From contig NZ_JAINWL010000003.1 of the NCBI RefSeq assembly GCF_021021475.1, positions 124,001-188,000 of the forward strand: a stretch of 64,000 bases of DNA. Direction: 5' to 3'. The first letter of the stretch is position 1, and every line of letters begins with the position of its first letter. This document shows, piece by piece, positions 17,094-25,124 of the stretch. A program made the position numbers and the translations under genes. The DNA is from Citromicrobium bathyomarinum (GTDB lineage: Bacteria > Pseudomonadota > Alphaproteobacteria > Sphingomonadales > Sphingomonadaceae). The notes under the pieces were generated by a model that was given only the letters and a program-made list of their open reading frames with translations, did not search any database and had not been told where the DNA came from.

Positions 17094-17163
17094 AAGCAGC
17101 GTAACATGCGATTGTCACCACACGGCTTGTGATCAAAACGCTTTGCCCGCATAGCGTTGCCCG

Positions 17164-18276
17164 ATGGCGACCGAGGCGGACTATACTCTGGACAAGGGGG
17201 ATGGGGGGCGCACGGTCCTGCGGCTCAAAGGCCCGTACCTGCTGTCCACCATCGCCAATGTCGACCGCGGCCTGCGCAAGCTGGACGATGATATCGACGT
17301 GATCGACCTTGCCGAGGTGAGCGAGATCGACACGGTCGGTGCCTGGTTCGCCTGCACGCTGGCGCGCAATCACTCCGCCTCGATCGAAAATGCCAGCGAA
17401 CGGGCCGACCGCCTGCTGACTGCGGTGGGCGAGAGCGCCAACAGCACCGATATCTCCGCCCCGCGGCTGCCGCTGCTGACGCGCGCGCCCGAAGCAATGG
17501 GCGAAAAAGTGTTCGAAGCCGGGCACGGGATCGTCCGCGTGGTCGGCTTTTTCGGGCAGATACTGGCGGGCGTTGCCTCGCTGATTCGCCACCCGCGCCG
17601 GTTCCGCCATCGCGCGATGGTCCACCAGTTCGAATCGGTCGGGGTCAACGCGCTGCCGATCATCGGCTTGATGAGCTTCCTGATCGGGATCGTCATCGCG
17701 CAGCAGGGCGCGGTGCAGCTGCAGGCCTTCGGGGCCGAGGCGCTGACGGTGAACCTGGTCGGCCGAATCACCTTGCGCGAACTGGGCGTGCTGATGACCG
17801 CAATCATGGTCGCGGGCCGATCCGGATCCGCCTTCGCGGCGCAGATCGGCACGATGAAACTGACCGAAGAGATCGACGCGATGCGCACGATCGGCATCTC
17901 GCCGGTCGAGGTGCTGGTGATCCCGCGGCTGGTCGCCTGCGTGTTCATGATGATCCTGCTGGGCTTCTATGCCTCGTGCATGGCGATCATCGGCGGCGCG
18001 GTGGTGTCCGACGTGATGCTGGGCATTCCCTTCTGGACCTTCCTGATGCGCATCCACGAGGTCGTGCCGGCCCACGATGTGTGGGTGGGGATGATCAAGG
18101 CGCCGGTCTTCGGCCTGATCGTCGGCATGTCGGGCTGCTATCAGGGGATGCAGGTGCGCGGCAATTCCGAGGAAGTCGGGCTGCGCACGACCAAGGCGGT
18201 GGTCCAGGCGATCTTCACGGTCATCGTGCTCGACGCATTCTTTGCGGTGTTCTTCACCGGGATCGGCTGGGGATGA
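17164..18276 (+). CDS. mlaE: MlaE-type ABC transporter permease with N-terminal STAS domain
   Basis: This 370-residue permease belongs to the MlaFEDB-like phospholipid transport system between inner and outer membranes. Residues 1 to about 100 form a STAS-like domain (LKGPYLLSTIANVDRGLRKL, IDLAEVSEIDTVGAWF), a role played by the separate MlaB subunit in E. coli. The permease core follows from about 130, with QFESVGVNALPIIGLMSFLIG, VAGRSGSAFAAQIGTMKLTEEIDAM and GMQVRGNSEEVGLRTTKAVV, all family signatures. The stop overlaps the mlaF start as ATGA. The 70 nt upstream separate it from divergent valS and must hold both promoters. Confidence 0.9.
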   Translation: MATEADYTLDKGDGGRTVLRLKGPYLLSTIANVDRGLRKLDDDIDVIDLAEVSEIDTVGAWFACTLARNHSASIENASERADRLLTAVGESANSTDISAPRLPLLTRAPEAMGEKVFEAGHGIVRVVGFFGQILAGVASLIRHPRRFRHRAMVHQFESVGVNALPIIGLMSFLIGIVIAQQGAVQLQAFGAEALTVNLVGRITLRELGVLMTAIMVAGRSGSAFAAQIGTMKLTEEIDAMRTIGISPVEVLVIPRLVACVFMMILLGFYASCMAIIGGAVVSDVMLGIPFWTFLMRIHEVVPAHDVWVGMIKAPVFGLIVGMSGCYQGMQVRGNSEEVGLRTTKAVVQAIFTVIVLDAFFAVFFTGIGWG

Positions 18277-19109
18277 ACACTATCGTCAACGAGATTTTCG
18301 GCGAGGAAAAGCCTGAGCGGCACGAGCGGTTTCAGGGCGAGTACCCTGTGCGCGTGCGCGGGTTGGTCAATTCCTTCGGTGATCAGGTGATCCACGAAGA
18401 CCTCGATCTGGATGTGAAGCGCGGGGAGATTCTCGGCGTGGTCGGCGGGTCGGGCACGGGCAAGTCCGTGCTGATGCGCTCGATCATCGGCCTCCAGCAG
18501 CCCGACGATGGGCACATCGAGGTCTTCGGCCAGTCGATGACCGACGCCGAACCGGACGAGGCGCTGGGCGTACGCAACCGCTGGGGCGTATTGTTCCAGG
18601 GTGGGGCACTGTTCTCCACCCTGACCGTGGGCGAGAACGTGGAAGTGCCGATCACGCAGTTCTACCCCGACCTCGACGCGGAGATCGCCCGCGAGATCGC
18701 GCGCTACAAGGTCGTCATGTCGGGGCTGCCCGAGGAAGCGACCTCCAAGTTCCCGTCAGAACTTTCCGGCGGGATGAAGAAGCGCGCCGGGCTCGCCCGC
18801 GCGCTCGCGATCGATCCGGAACTGCTGTTTCTGGACGAACCGACCGCCGGGCTCGATCCGATCGGCGCCTCGGCCTTCGACGAGCTGCTGCGCGGGCTGA
18901 AGGAAACGCTGGGGCTGACCGTGTTCCTGATTACCCACGACCTCGATACACTGTTCGCGATCTGCGACCGGGTGGCGGTGCTGGCCGACAAGAAGGTGAT
19001 TGCGGTGGGCACGATCCCCGAACTTCTGGAAATGGACCATCCCTGGATTCAGGAATACTTCAACGGCCCGCGCGGGCGTGCGGCGCAGGGGAAGCCGGTG
19101 GATGGTTAG
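18273..19109 (+). CDS. mlaF: MlaF-type ABC transporter ATPase
   Basis: This 278-residue ATPase subunit is the partner of the upstream permease. It has Walker A GGSGTGKS at 58-65, the signature LSGGMKKR near 164-171, and Walker B LLFLDEPTAGLDP near 183. The switch histidine is in FLITHDLDTLF. The LSGGMKKRAGLARA wording and the length are typical of MlaF/Ttg2A. The start is set by the ATGA overlap with mlaE; a longer open frame upstream is only a shadow of mlaE. A C-terminal extension (HPWIQEYFNGPRGRAA) is the region that binds the STAS domain in E. coli. Confidence 0.93.
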   Translation: MNTIVNEIFGEEKPERHERFQGEYPVRVRGLVNSFGDQVIHEDLDLDVKRGEILGVVGGSGTGKSVLMRSIIGLQQPDDGHIEVFGQSMTDAEPDEALGVRNRWGVLFQGGALFSTLTVGENVEVPITQFYPDLDAEIAREIARYKVVMSGLPEEATSKFPSELSGGMKKRAGLARALAIDPELLFLDEPTAGLDPIGASAFDELLRGLKETLGLTVFLITHDLDTLFAICDRVAVLADKKVIAVGTIPELLEMDHPWIQEYFNGPRGRAAQGKPVDG

Positions 19110-19151
19110 CGCGATGGACAAGCCCGTCCATTCGCGGGCATAGGGACGCAC

Positions 19152-20105
19152 ATGGAAACAAGAGCCAACCATGTCTGGGTGGGTGCGGTGACGCTCCTCT
19201 TGCTCGCCGCGCTCGCGCTGTTCATCGTGTGGATCGCGGGACTGGGCGAGAACGACCGCAAGGAATACGACATCTTCTTCAAGCAGTCGGTCGCCGGGCT
19301 TGCCAATGGCAGCTCGGTCTCCTTCGCCGGGGTGCCGGTGGGGCAGGTGCGCGACATCTCGCTGTGGGAGACCGATCCCGAATTCGTCCGCGTGCGCATC
19401 GCGGTAAAGCCCGAAGTGCCCGTGCTGGTCGGCACCACCGCCACCGTGCAGAGCTCTTTCACCGGGGTTTCGACCATCCTGCTCGACGGCGCGCGCAAGG
19501 GCCGCCCGCCGATCACCTGCGAAACCACCGCGTGCCCCGAAGGCGCGCCGGTGATTCCGCCCAAGGCCGGCGGGTTCGGCGAAATCCTCGCCAATGCGCC
19601 GCTGCTGCTGGAGCGCCTGTCGACTCTGACCGAGCGGCTGACCATGCTGCTGTCGGACGACAACCAGCGCGAACTTTCGGGCATCCTGCGCAACACCAAC
19701 CGGGTGACTGCGGATGTCGCGGACGCCACGCCGCAGCTTAAGGGCGCGCTTGCCGAGATGCAGATCACCCTTCGCGAGGCGAGCGAAGCGCTCGATTCCT
19801 TCGAACGGACGACCAATTCGGCGAACGAACTGCTCAACAACGAGGGCGAATCGCTGGCCAAGGAGCTGCGCGGGACGCTGCAGAAAGCCAATCAGGCGGC
19901 CGACACGCTCAACCAGACGCTCGAACAGGCGCAGCCTGCGGTCCGCTCGCTCAACGAAAAGACCCTGCCGAGTGCGAATGCCACGCTGGAAGACCTGCAG
20001 GCGACCAGCCGTTCGCTGCGCAGCCTGACCCAGCGGATCGAGGACAAGGGCGCTTCCGACCTGATCAACTCGCCCAAGCTGCCCGATTACGAACCGGAGG
20101 ATTGA
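19152..20105 (+). CDS. mlaD: MlaD-type MCE-domain lipid-binding protein
   Basis: This 317-residue protein has an N-terminal membrane anchor (WVGAVTLLLLAALALFIVWIAG, about 10-30) and one MCE domain at about 38-120 (FFKQSVAGLANGSSVSFAGVPVGQV, VQSSFTGVSTILLDG). A long predicted coiled-coil or helical tail (about 150-310) follows, rich in NELLNNEGESLAKELRGTLQ-like heptads. MCE proteins carry lipid across the periplasm, and the tail may form a needle. The gene follows mlaF by 42 nt, with a stop overlapping the following lipoprotein frame. Its role as the periplasmic subunit of this transporter is clear from context. Confidence 0.9.
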   Translation: METRANHVWVGAVTLLLLAALALFIVWIAGLGENDRKEYDIFFKQSVAGLANGSSVSFAGVPVGQVRDISLWETDPEFVRVRIAVKPEVPVLVGTTATVQSSFTGVSTILLDGARKGRPPITCETTACPEGAPVIPPKAGGFGEILANAPLLLERLSTLTERLTMLLSDDNQRELSGILRNTNRVTADVADATPQLKGALAEMQITLREASEALDSFERTTNSANELLNNEGESLAKELRGTLQKANQAADTLNQTLEQAQPAVRSLNEKTLPSANATLEDLQATSRSLRSLTQRIEDKGASDLINSPKLPDYEPED

Positions 20106-20110
20106 TCGAC

Positions 20111-20719
20111 GTGCCCGCAACCCGCATGCCTCGCATGGCCAGCCTGCGCCTTTCGATCATGGCCACCGCCGCGCTCGCGCTGGGCGGCTGCATAAGCTTC
20201 GGCGAAGATCCGCCGCCCGCGCTGCTCACCCTGACGCCGTCGGTCCAGATCGCCGAGGGCGCCGGGCCGGGAGGCGAGGCGAGCGGCGTGCTGACCGTGC
20301 GCCAGCCGGAGGTGCCGGGCAGCCTTTCCGTCACCCGTGTGCCGGTGCAGGTCGATCCCTCGACCATCGCCTATCTGAAGGATGCGGTGTGGGTCGACCG
20401 GCCCAGCAAGCTGTTCCAGAACCTGCTCGTCACCACGATCCGTGAGCGGACCGGGCGGCTGGTGCTGGACGATGTCGAGAGCCGCGCCGCGTCGGACAGC
20501 GTGCTGCGCGGAACCCTGCGCGAATTCGGCTATGATGCGCGCAGTGGCGCGGTCGTCGTCACCTACGACGCGATCCGCGAGAATGGCGGGAAACTGCAGA
20601 CCCGCCGCTTCACCTCGCGCGTGCCCGGTATTCCCGCAGAGGCTTCGCCGGTCGGCGTTGCGCTGAACGATGCGGCAAACCAGGTCGCGATCGACGTGGC
20701 CGACTGGATCGGTCGCTAA
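20111..20719 (+). CDS. ABC-type transport auxiliary lipoprotein (PqiC/MlaD-partner type)
   Basis: This 202-residue outer-membrane lipoprotein has a lipobox ALALGGC with Cys27. The mature part has the fold signature of the transport-auxiliary lipoprotein family (VTRVPVQVDPSTIAYLKDAVWVDRPSKLFQNLLVTTI) and a C-terminal domain resembling PqiC. Such proteins form an outer-membrane receptor for MCE lipid transporters. The start is uncertain. TTG at 20102 overlaps the mlaD stop but leaves no room for a ribosome site. GTG at 20111 has GGAGG 10 nt upstream and was chosen; ATG at 20126 is also possible. It ends the four-gene lipid transport operon. Confidence 0.82.
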   Translation: MPATRMPRMASLRLSIMATAALALGGCISFGEDPPPALLTLTPSVQIAEGAGPGGEASGVLTVRQPEVPGSLSVTRVPVQVDPSTIAYLKDAVWVDRPSKLFQNLLVTTIRERTGRLVLDDVESRAASDSVLRGTLREFGYDARSGAVVVTYDAIRENGGKLQTRRFTSRVPGIPAEASPVGVALNDAANQVAIDVADWIGR

Positions 20720-20768
20720 GCTACAGTCTGCCCGCAGGCATCCACGCTATCCCGGCAGGGAAGCGCGC

Positions 20769-21470
20769 CTAGTCCTCTGCGCGAGCCGCGCGCGCGAAGG
20801 CCAGCGCCTTGGTGAACTCGGCTTCGCGTTCGTTGCGGCGCGACAGCGCCTCTTCGTCGAAGCCCCAGCGTTCTGCCTGCCAGTCCTGTTCGAGGTTGGC
20901 CGCGCCCCATAGCGCCTGCGGGTCTGCATCCTCGTCCAGCCCGGCGAGCGCGATGCACAGCGATGCGGCCAGCGATGCGGCAATGTCCAGTCCGACCAGC
21001 GCGAAGGCGTTCTCCGTTTCCAGACGGCTGCGGATCGCAGCAAGGCTCTGCTCTGCCTGAGGGCGGTGGAGGATGCCGTGGGTGCGGGTCAGCTGGATGC
21101 CCAGATCGGCCTCGATCCTCCCGACGATCGGCTCCCACACCTCGGCCTGCCGGTGCGCGATCGCCTCGTCAGGCTCCGCCCGGTAACACAGCGTGTCGCC
21201 ATCGGCGAAGCCTAGCAGGCGGGTGATGATCGGTTCGGGTGCTGCGCGCGCGGTGTCGATCGCGCGGTCGGCCAGATCGCGCAGCGGCAGGTCTTCGGGG
21301 GCGAACTCCTCGCCCGCTGCGGCCCATTCGGCGCGCAGAAGCTCGCCCAGTGCGCGGGTCGGCACCACCTGCGGCGCACCGCCGCGCGTCTTTACCGCGC
21401 GTTCGTCCAGCCAGACCTGCCAGCCGCCATCGACTGCGCGCAGCGTCGCCTCTTTCCAGAATCGCTTCAC
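20769..21470 (-). CDS. ATP12-type F1 ATP synthase assembly chaperone
   Basis: This 233-residue protein belongs to the ATP12 family, which holds the F1 alpha subunit during assembly of ATP synthase; it is common in alphaproteobacteria and mitochondria. Diagnostic segments are MKRFWKEATLRAVDGGWQVWLD, the conserved DTLCYRAEPDEAIAHRQAEVWEPI, and the C-terminal LEQDWQAERWGFDEEALSRR. It overlaps the following small membrane protein by four bases (20769-21470 versus 21467-21709). The first of five leftward genes with overlapping ends lies upstream, so it is the last gene of an operon. Confidence 0.88.
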   Translation of the reverse strand: MKRFWKEATLRAVDGGWQVWLDERAVKTRGGAPQVVPTRALGELLRAEWAAAGEEFAPEDLPLRDLADRAIDTARAAPEPIITRLLGFADGDTLCYRAEPDEAIAHRQAEVWEPIVGRIEADLGIQLTRTHGILHRPQAEQSLAAIRSRLETENAFALVGLDIAASLAASLCIALAGLDEDADPQALWGAANLEQDWQAERWGFDEEALSRRNEREAEFTKALAFARAARAED

Positions 21471-21709
21471 GGCTTCTGCCGCTTCCAGTGCTTGGCGAGC
21501 AGGACGGGCACGATGAAGAACAGCAGCGGCCCGGCGACGAACAGGATCGGGCCGAATGCGCCGCCCTCGATCCGGTCCGCGACCATCATCGCGCCGGTGA
21601 AGGTGACGAAGATGCCCGCTAGGCGGATGAATTGCAGCAGCCAGTAGCGGCGCGCGGCGCGCTCCTGGCCAGCATGGTCGGGCGCATGTTCGGGAATCTT
21701 ATCGGGCAA
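21467..21709 (-). CDS. Small two-helix membrane protein of unknown function
   Basis: This 80-residue protein has a charged N-terminus (MPDKIPEHAPDHAGQERAARR), then two membrane helices: QFIRLAGIFVTFTGAMMVADRI and GAFGPILFVAGPLLFFIVPVLL. It ends in a basic tail (KHWKRQKP). I do not recognise the family. The gene overlaps the HAD phosphatase by 11 bases and the ATP12 chaperone by 4, so it is translated as part of that operon. Similar small proteins sit next to ATP12 genes in related genomes by my recollection, but this is not shown by the sequence. Confidence 0.7.
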   Translation of the reverse strand: MPDKIPEHAPDHAGQERAARRYWLLQFIRLAGIFVTFTGAMMVADRIEGGAFGPILFVAGPLLFFIVPVLLAKHWKRQKP

Positions 21710-22358
21710 GGATCAACTCCGTCAGCTGGCTGGGCGCATCGGCCACCGAGACCGCACCTGCGCGCAGCAGCTCGGCAGGCTCGTGGTAGCCCCAGGCGAC
21801 GCCGATCGGCGCTACGCCAGCGCATTTCGCCATGTCGATATCGAAGGAGGTGTCGCCGATCATCACCGCATCGCTCGCCTGCGCACCGCATTCGACCAGC
21901 GCCGCCTCCAGCATCGCGGGATGCGGCTTGGACGGGTGGCGATCGGCGGTCTGGAGGCTCTCGAACAGGTCGGACAGGTCGTTGGCGGCGAGGGTGGCGA
22001 TCAACCCGCGATCCGATTTGCCGGTCGCGACCGCAAGGCTCCAGCCCGCATCGCGCAAGGTGTGCAGCGTCTCGCGAATGCCGGGGTAGAGCGGTTCGCG
22101 CAGGGCACCGCTTTCCCGCGTCGCGCGAAAGCTGGCCTTGTAGGCCTCGACCACTTCCAGCGTCGTTTCGTGCTCCGCCTCGGGGACCAGCTGGCGCACC
22201 GCCTGCAGCAGGCTGAGGCCGACGATCCGCCGCACCGCGTTGCGATTCGGTTGCGGCAGGCCGACCTCGGCAAAAGCAACCTCCATCGAATCGCACACCG
22301 CCGCCTGCCCGTCGACCAGCGTGCCGTCGCAATCGAACACCGCGAGCCGCACGCTCAT
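21699..22358 (-). CDS. HAD-family hydrolase, phosphoglycolate phosphatase-like
   Basis: This 219-residue HAD phosphatase has motif I DCDGTL (residues 9-13, nucleophile Asp9) and a helical cap from about 18 to 80. Motif II is in VATGKSD, motif III lysine in KPHP, and motif IV in VMIGDTSFDIDMA. The pattern is that of Gph-like subfamily I enzymes acting on small sugar phosphates; the substrate is not known. The start overlaps the preceding PaiB-like gene by four bases. It sits in a compact leftward operon from the RluC-like synthase to the ATP12 chaperone, whose order shows no common pathway. Confidence 0.87.
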   Translation of the reverse strand: MSVRLAVFDCDGTLVDGQAAVCDSMEVAFAEVGLPQPNRNAVRRIVGLSLLQAVRQLVPEAEHETTLEVVEAYKASFRATRESGALREPLYPGIRETLHTLRDAGWSLAVATGKSDRGLIATLAANDLSDLFESLQTADRHPSKPHPAMLEAALVECGAQASDAVMIGDTSFDIDMAKCAGVAPIGVAWGYHEPAELLRAGAVSVADAPSQLTELILAR

Positions 22359-22954
22359 GCGCCGAGGCTCCGCATCAGCGCGGCGAGGGCGGGCCTGCCG
22401 GCGGCTTCCTGTCCATCGGCAATCCGCGCGCGTTCTTCGGGGCTCTTCTTCTGCGACAGCTTGAGGGTGGGGCGCCAGGCCTGCACCTCCATCTCGAACC
22501 CGGCGATGCCCCGGAACTGCTGGCCCCAGGTCGCCTCGCTCGATTCCTCCGCCCGCCAGGCTTCGCCCTCGATCCGCGCCTCGTGCTTGGCGATCGCAGC
22601 GTGCAGGAAGGCTTCCAGCCCCTCATCCGCCATCCGGCGCACGCGGCCTTCCAGCTCCAGCGCGACGTAGTCCCATGTAGGCACCGTATCGCGGTTGTCG
22701 TACCAGCGGGGGGAGACGTAGGCGTCCGGGCCGTTCAGAGTGATCAGCGCGGTCGCGCCGTCGAGATGGCGGGTCAGCGCATTGCCGCGTGCGAGGTGGA
22801 ACTGCACCGCGCCGTCTCCGGTCGAAAGCAGCGGGGTATGCGCCACGCGCGGGCCGTCGGGCGTGGTCAGGAACACCATCCCGAAGCCGATCTGGTCGAT
22901 CAGCGTTTCGAACAGCTGGCGATCATCGGACCGGAACAGCGGGTTGGGGTGCAT
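22355..22954 (-). CDS. PaiB-type FMN-binding protein
   Basis: This 199-residue split-barrel flavin protein matches the PaiB family (FMN-binding negative transcriptional regulators). Diagnostic stretches are MHPNPLFRSDDRQLFETLIDQIGFGMVFL, HFHLARGN-like (VQFHLARGNALTRHLDG), FNGPDAYVSPRWY-like (LNGPDAYVSPRWYDNRDTVPTWDY) and the final MEVQAWRPTLKLSQKKSPEER. The family name comes from Bacillus PaiB, which represses sporulation and protease genes; direct DNA binding is doubtful in many members. The ATG at 22954 overlaps the RluC-like stop as ATGA. An oxidoreductase role is possible. Confidence 0.85.
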   Translation of the reverse strand: MHPNPLFRSDDRQLFETLIDQIGFGMVFLTTPDGPRVAHTPLLSTGDGAVQFHLARGNALTRHLDGATALITLNGPDAYVSPRWYDNRDTVPTWDYVALELEGRVRRMADEGLEAFLHAAIAKHEARIEGEAWRAEESSEATWGQQFRGIAGFEMEVQAWRPTLKLSQKKSPEERARIADGQEAAGRPALAALMRSLGA

Positions 22955-24120
22955 CAGCGCTTGCCCCCACCTTTGCCCTTCGGCTTGGCGCGCGCCTTGC
23001 TCTTGGCGGTCGCCTTGGAGACGGTGCGCGAGCGGCGTTCGCCCCGGCGCGCCTTGCGGTACTGCTTGGCGTGCTGCTTCGCGTCCTGCTTCTTCTCCGC
23101 CTTGGTCTTGGGCGGGGCCTCTTCGCGCAAGGGGTCCGCATCGCTCAGCGACAGGTCGAAGCCCATCTGCTCCATCGTCGCGGCGAAGTGCTCGGGCAGT
23201 TCGGCGGTGACGTCCAGCTGGCCGCCGCCGGGCTGGCTGATGATCAGGCGGCGCGCATGCAGGTGCATCTTGCGGCTGACGGAGCCGGTCAGGAAGGCTT
23301 CCTGACCGCCATACTTGCCGTCGCCTACGATCGGGTGGCCCATCGCCGCGCAATGCACGCGCAGCTGGTGGGTGCGGCCGGTGAGCGGTTCGAGTTCGAG
23401 CCAGGCGGCGCGGTTGCCCGCCCGCTCGACCACGCGGTAGCGGGTCTTGGCGGGCTGGCCGCCTTCCGTGTCGACATGCATCTTCTCGCCGCCGGTACCG
23501 GGTTGTTTGGCGAGCGGTGCGTCGATCTCGCCGACATGCTGCTCGGGCACGCCGACCACCAGCGCCCAGTACACCTTCTTGGCGCTGCGCCCGGCGAACC
23601 GCTTGCTGAACGCCGCCGCGCTCCCGGGCGTGCGCGCGATCAGCAGAACGCCCGAGGTATCCTTGTCCAGCCGGTGGACCAGCCGTGGGCGCGGCTCGTC
23701 GCCTTCCACAAAGGCGTCGAGCAGGCCGTCGACATGGCTGAAGGTCTTGCTGCCGCCCTGCGTTGCAAGACCGGGCGGCTTGTTGAGCACGATCGCGTTC
23801 GGCGTCTCCTTGATCACCATCGCGCGCGTCTGCGCTTTCTGGTCCTCGGTCAGCTCGCGGCGGCGGGGTGGGGCCTTGGCGCGCGCCGGATTGCCCGGCG
23901 GTATGCGCAGGACTTGGCCCGTTGTGAGCCGGTCGTCGGGCTTTGCCCGCGCGCCGTCGACCCGGATCTGCCCGGTCCGCGCCCAGCGCGCGACGGTGGC
24001 GAAGCCGACTTCGGGCAGGTGACGCTTGAACCAGCGGTCCAGCCGCACGCCCTCGTCATCTTCGGCCACGGTGTATTGCCGGACCTCTCCCTTTTCGGGG
24101 CGTTTTTCATTTTCCGGCAT
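22954..24120 (-). CDS. RluC-like 23S rRNA pseudouridine synthase
   Basis: This 388-residue pseudouridine synthase has an N-terminal S4 RNA-binding domain (about 24-75) and the catalytic signature HRLDKDTSG with Asp152. GRTHQLRVHCAAMGHPIVGD follows downstream. A strongly basic C-terminal tail of about 60 residues (AEKKQDAKQHAKQYRKARRGE, then Ser/Lys/Gly repeats) exceeds the usual family length and probably binds RNA. RluC modifies positions 955, 2504 and 2580 in E. coli; the exact site here is not known. It is the first gene of a leftward operon and lies 3 nt after the fluoride channel gene. Confidence 0.88.
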   Translation of the reverse strand: MPENEKRPEKGEVRQYTVAEDDEGVRLDRWFKRHLPEVGFATVARWARTGQIRVDGARAKPDDRLTTGQVLRIPPGNPARAKAPPRRRELTEDQKAQTRAMVIKETPNAIVLNKPPGLATQGGSKTFSHVDGLLDAFVEGDEPRPRLVHRLDKDTSGVLLIARTPGSAAAFSKRFAGRSAKKVYWALVVGVPEQHVGEIDAPLAKQPGTGGEKMHVDTEGGQPAKTRYRVVERAGNRAAWLELEPLTGRTHQLRVHCAAMGHPIVGDGKYGGQEAFLTGSVSRKMHLHARRLIISQPGGGQLDVTAELPEHFAATMEQMGFDLSLSDADPLREEAPPKTKAEKKQDAKQHAKQYRKARRGERRSRTVSKATAKSKARAKPKGKGGGKR

Positions 24121-24123
24121 TGA

Positions 24124-24534
24124 TCAGAACACTCGTGTGATGGTGAGGCCGCAAACCAGCGCGGCGATCGACAGGACGACCGAGGCAGCGATGTATAGCA
24201 GCGCGATGCCCAGCTGGCCGTCCTCGATCAGCAGCCAGGTTTCCAGGCTGAAGGAGGAAAATGTGGTGAACCCGCCGAGCAGGCCGACGCCCAGCATCAG
24301 CCGGGCAGGCTCTTCGAAATCGCCGCCCAGTCCGCGTGCGAGGCACCCGACCAGCAGCCCCATGCCGAGCCCACCGATGCCATTGGCAGCAAAAGTGGGC
24401 CAGGGGAAGCCACCGACTGGCTGGATCGAGAGCAGCGCGGTCATTGCGCGGCCCAGCTGGTAGCGCAGCAGTGCGCCCATTCCGCCGCCGAATGCGACGC
24501 ATAAAGAGGCTGTGATGGGGGAAAGACTGGTCAT
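24124..24534 (-). CDS. crcB: Fluoride exporter FluC/CrcB
   Basis: This 136-residue channel protein has four membrane helices. The signature GGFTTFSSFS is at 87-96, and the conserved FPWPTFAANGIGGLGMG near 43-59 carries the Asn of the pore. It forms a dual-topology dimer that expels fluoride from the cytoplasm. A longer open frame to 24696 encodes non-family sequence; ATG 24534 was chosen where similarity begins. The upstream 224 nt were searched by eye for a fluoride riboswitch and none was recognised. The stop lies 3 nt before the RluC-like start, so the two may be co-transcribed. Confidence 0.88.
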   Translation of the reverse strand: MTSLSPITASLCVAFGGGMGALLRYQLGRAMTALLSIQPVGGFPWPTFAANGIGGLGMGLLVGCLARGLGGDFEEPARLMLGVGLLGGFTTFSSFSLETWLLIEDGQLGIALLYIAASVVLSIAALVCGLTITRVF

Positions 24535-24615
24535 TTTCGCGTGCAACCCTATCTTTGCGCGAGCCCCGCGCCAAGCGGGCACGCGCATGGCAGCGCAAAT
24601 GAAACGCGCAGATGC

Positions 24616-24652
24616 TTGCGCGATGGGCGCATTTTGGCTATGTAGCGCCCAT
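24616..24652 (+). promoter_or_regulatory. Candidate rpsU promoter with flanking 8-bp inverted repeat
   Basis: A TTGCGC hexamer at 24616-24621 is separated by 17 nt from TATGTA at 24639-24644, a reasonable sigma-70-like spacing. A perfect inverted repeat (ATGGGCGC at 24623-24630 and GCGCCCAT at 24645-24652) brackets the -10 with a 14-nt spacer. It may be an operator over the promoter or a hairpin in the leader. The transcription start is not known; rpsU begins at 24759. Confidence 0.35.
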
Positions 24653-24758
24653 TGAAGCTGGCCGCTTCGGCGTTGCCGGCCTCTTCCATGTGACAATTCC
24701 GGGCTTTTCGTGCTTCGGCGCGAATCGCAGGGCTATGAACTGAAAGGCGTTTCTTTTT

Positions 24759-24962
24759 ATGCAAATCATCGTTCGCGATAACAATGTCGACCAAGCGCTG
24801 CGGGCACTCAAGAAGAAGCTGCAGCGTGAAGGCGTCTATCGCGAGATGAAGCTGCGCCGCCACTACGAAAAGCCGAGCGAAAAGCGCGCCCGTGAAAAGG
24901 CTGCCGCCGTTCGCCGCGCTCGCAAGCTCGAGCGCAAGCGCGCAGAGCGCGACGGCCGCTAG
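24759..24962 (+). CDS. rpsU: 30S ribosomal protein S21
   Basis: This 67-residue basic protein of the small ribosomal subunit has all the conserved features of S21: [19 protein letters not shown] and [19 protein letters not shown], then a Lys/Arg-rich tail ([20 protein letters not shown]). The length fits alphaproteobacterial S21 proteins. It stands alone, with its own candidate promoter upstream, and is followed by a 162-nt gap to the FKBP gene. S21 helps base pairing between the 16S 3' end and mRNA. A weak AAGGCG ribosome site precedes the start. Confidence 0.96.
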   Translation: MQIIVRDNNVDQALRALKKKLQREGVYREMKLRRHYEKPSEKRAREKAAAVRRARKLERKRAERDGR

Positions 24963-25124
24963 GCCCGGTGGGTGCTCTGCATCCGTGCAGCGTGCCCGCC
25001 CACAGCATTGAACGCCCAGCCTTGAACTGGTGAACGGCTTGCGCCAGATGGGCGCGAGCCGTTTGGCGTTTGTGCGCGCCATTCATCCAGTATTGCTTCA
25101 AACAGCCTTCCAGGATCCGACCAG

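Noticed and set aside
14883-17132. Long plus-strand open frame opposite valS
   Set aside because: Shadow of a confidently identified synthetase, with no domain of its own.
24535-24758. Fluoride riboswitch upstream of crcB
   Set aside because: I saw no match to the conserved riboswitch core in the leader on the minus strand. A covariance model search could still test this.
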